Assembly (NCBI RefSeq): GCF_001404515.1
Contig: NZ_CXWE01000001.1
Location: forward strand, 806,001 to 870,000
Direction of reading: 5' to 3'
Source: Roseibium album
GTDB lineage: Bacteria > Pseudomonadota > Alphaproteobacteria > Rhizobiales > Stappiaceae
Length of the DNA stretch: 64,000 nt
Shown here: positions 62,705 to 64,000 of the stretch, piece by piece
Layout: every line of letters begins with the position of its first letter
Numbering within the stretch: position 1 is the stretch's first letter
Translations under genes and position numbers: made by a program
Notes under the pieces: model-generated
Database searches by the model: none
Seen by the model: the letters and a program-made list of their open reading frames with translations, nothing else
Told to the model about the DNA's origin: nothing

Positions 62705-64000
62705 ATGGCAGAGGTGCAAGCGGTTGAACCGGGAGCCGAGCTACCGAAGGAACTTGATGCAAAACTCGCTCACATCGACGCGGTGTCGAAAAATGCGCGA
62801 GGCACCTGGCTTTCGCTGATCGCGGTGCTTCTCTTTTCCGCAATTACTGTCGCTGGGGTGCGTGACCAAGACTATTTCACCTATGACTCTGCATTGGTGC
62901 TGCCAGTGATCAGCGTGTCGGTGCCAATCAAGTCGTTCTTCTATGCCGGTCCGTTGATCGTGCTGGGTCTCTACACCTATCTGCACCTGTATCTCATAAA
63001 GTTGTGGCGGGCACTGGCGACGATTGACGCGCAACCGGCCAGGGGTGTCTGGCTGGATGATCTTGTGTTTCCGTGGCTGATATCCGATGCAGCGATTTTT
63101 CTGAAACCTGGGGCACCAAAACGGCCGTTTCGCTGGCTGACGCGGCTGGTGTCATTCTCGTTTTTGTGGGCGGCTGCACCCCTTGTTCTCTTGTTGTTTT
63201 GGTTTCGAAGCTTTCCACCGCATGATGGCTGGTTGACGGCATGGACCGGGGCAATGGTGGCGCTCTCCGTTCTTGGCGGTAGCATCAGTCATCTTCTCTG
63301 GCATCGGATCCTTCGAACCGGACAGGAAAATTCCGATAGAGCATTTTGGGCAGGCCAAATAAAGCCTTTGGCCCTGGTCTGGGCGATATTTTCCGGGGTT
63401 CTGCTGATTGAAGGTTGGGAGAAGTCAACCGGTGGCATTCAGACGGAACAATTCGTTCTTGGTGATGCGGACAATTTTTATCCTACACACCTCTATCGTG
63501 CCGATATCGTCGAGCGCCCCAAAGACTGGCTGCCTTACGAGGAAGCCCTGGAAGAATTCAAGGTGAAATACAGCGGTGTTCGGCGAAAGGACTTAGAAAA
63601 AGCCGAGCACAAGGACGCGGATTGGGTCGATGCAGCCGAGACTGCGTTTCGCAATCAGCGCAAAAACCTCCTGTCCAAGCTGCGTGCCAATGATTTTCCT
63701 AACGCAAAACTGAGCAAGGCAAACCTCAAGGAAGCATTTCTGCCGGGCCTTGACCTTTTCCATGCAAACATACAGGGCGCTGATCTGAGTAGGGCGACTA
63801 TGGAAGGGGCGGACCTGAGATTGGCGAACCTGAGTGGGGCGAACCTGAGTGGGGCGGACCTGAGTGGGGCGGACCTGTATTGGGCGAACCTGAGTGGGGC
63901 GGACCTAAGTGGGGCGGACCTGAGTGGGGCTGATACCTCCGGCGGCAGTTTCTCGGGTGCGCTTCTGGTGTTCGCAGATCTCAGTGTCAATGACTTTGTC
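62705..64000 (+). CDS. Membrane protein with C-terminal pentapeptide repeats (3' end cut off)
   Basis: Open reading frame of at least 432 codons running off the window. After a 30-residue hydrophilic start come about five membrane helices (for example LSLIAVLLFSAITVAGV, FFYAGPLIVLGLYTYLHLYLI and LVSFSFLWAAAPLVLLLFWF, then two more up to residue 240). A periplasm- or cytosol-facing linker follows, then from about residue 335 repeated A(D/N)LS(G/x) pentapeptides that form a right-handed beta-helix in this family. The ATG at 62705 has only a weak ribosome-binding site. Such transmembrane pentapeptide-repeat proteins are common and mostly uncharacterised. Confidence 0.85.
   Translation, partial: MAEVQAVEPGAELPKELDAKLAHIDAVSKNARGTWLSLIAVLLFSAITVAGVRDQDYFTYDSALVLPVISVSVPIKSFFYAGPLIVLGLYTYLHLYLIKLWRALATIDAQPARGVWLDDLVFPWLISDAAIFLKPGAPKRPFRWLTRLVSFSFLWAAAPLVLLLFWFRSFPPHDGWLTAWTGAMVALSVLGGSISHLLWHRILRTGQENSDRAFWAGQIKPLALVWAIFSGVLLIEGWEKSTGGIQTEQFVLGDADNFYPTHLYRADIVERPKDWLPYEEALEEFKVKYSGVRRKDLEKAEHKDADWVDAAETAFRNQRKNLLSKLRANDFPNAKLSKANLKEAFLPGLDLFHANIQGADLSRATMEGADLRLANLSGANLSGADLSGADLYWANLSGADLSGADLSGADTSGGSFSGALLVFADLSVNDFV
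63818..63945 (+). repeat. Near-identical 15-base tandem repeats in the pentapeptide coding region
   Basis: Units of the type GGGGCGGACCTGAGT recur about eight times with very few changes, encoding GADLS or GANLS. The DNA identity is higher than protein selection alone needs, suggesting recent slippage expansion. Confidence 0.85.

Noticed and set aside
63655..63990. Leftward ORF rich in repeated LRSAP residues
   Set aside because: It is the antisense shadow of the pentapeptide-repeat DNA.
1..64000. CRISPR array, insertion sequences or transposase genes
   Set aside because: None seen on either strand. The repeated KS and ACP segments are homologous domains, not mobile elements, and the short tandem repeats are coding.

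Overview
This window looks like a chromosomal stretch from a marine-type alphaproteobacterium, probably Stappiaceae (Stappia, Roseibium or Labrenzia) or a relative. That placement is inferred from the gene families, the moderately high GC and recall of related clusters; no 16S gene or single diagnostic marker is present. About 55.5 kb is one trans-acyltransferase (trans-AT) polyketide synthase cluster. The last 8.5 kb is ordinary chromosomal flank with two tRNA genes.

Region 1 (1-4649, + strand) holds a cytochrome P450 cut by the window start. A tightly packed beta-branching cassette follows: HMG-CoA-synthase-like enzyme, acyl carrier protein (ACP), decarboxylating ketosynthase with Ser in place of Cys, and the dehydrating enoyl-CoA hydratase ECH1. 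Region 2 (4658-6892, - strand) holds an ACP and an AsnB-like amidotransferase. This pair is expected to make a malonamyl-ACP starter, the hallmark of glutarimide polyketides. Region 3 (7372-55556, + strand) is one long, translationally coupled unit. It contains two SyrD/PvdE-type ABC exporters, a discrete AT-ER protein, a 6892-residue PKS, a flavin monooxygenase, and a 6849-residue PKS-NRPS ending in a thioesterase. The PKSs contain no AT domains, so the single trans-acting AT should serve all modules.

Read as an assembly line, malonamyl-ACP enters module 1 (KS-DH-KR-ACP) and module 2 (KS-B-ACP) performs a Michael-type branching that can close the glutarimide. Module 3 is KS-KR-ACP, module 4 is KS-MT-ACP, and module 5 is KS-ECH-ACP-ACP, which receives the beta-branch. 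Module 6 is split over three genes: KS and degenerate DH at the end of the first PKS, the flavin monooxygenase between, and the ACP at the start of the second PKS. This is the layout of an oxygen-insertion (Baeyer-Villiger) module. Modules 7-10 extend the chain, module 11 has a non-elongating KS, and a C-A-PCP-TE module adds one amino acid, probably basic, with arginine the best guess. The logic closely fits the sesbanimide family, including the arginine-bearing sesbanimide R. I conclude a sesbanimide-type or close glutarimide pathway, not a wholly unknown system. Several details deserve study: an ACP-like pseudo-domain inside module 4, a degenerate crotonase before the working ECH2, and two successive DH modules without KR.

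Region 4 (55738-64000) holds an SPFH-domain protein with a membrane-anchored solute-binding protein and a small membrane protein. A convergent terminator follows, then two DUF697 membrane proteins, a ParA/MinD-like ATPase, and a DUF3089 alpha/beta hydrolase. The end of the window has tRNA-Pro(CGG), tRNA-Gln(TTG) with a clear promoter, and a pentapeptide-repeat membrane protein cut by the window end.
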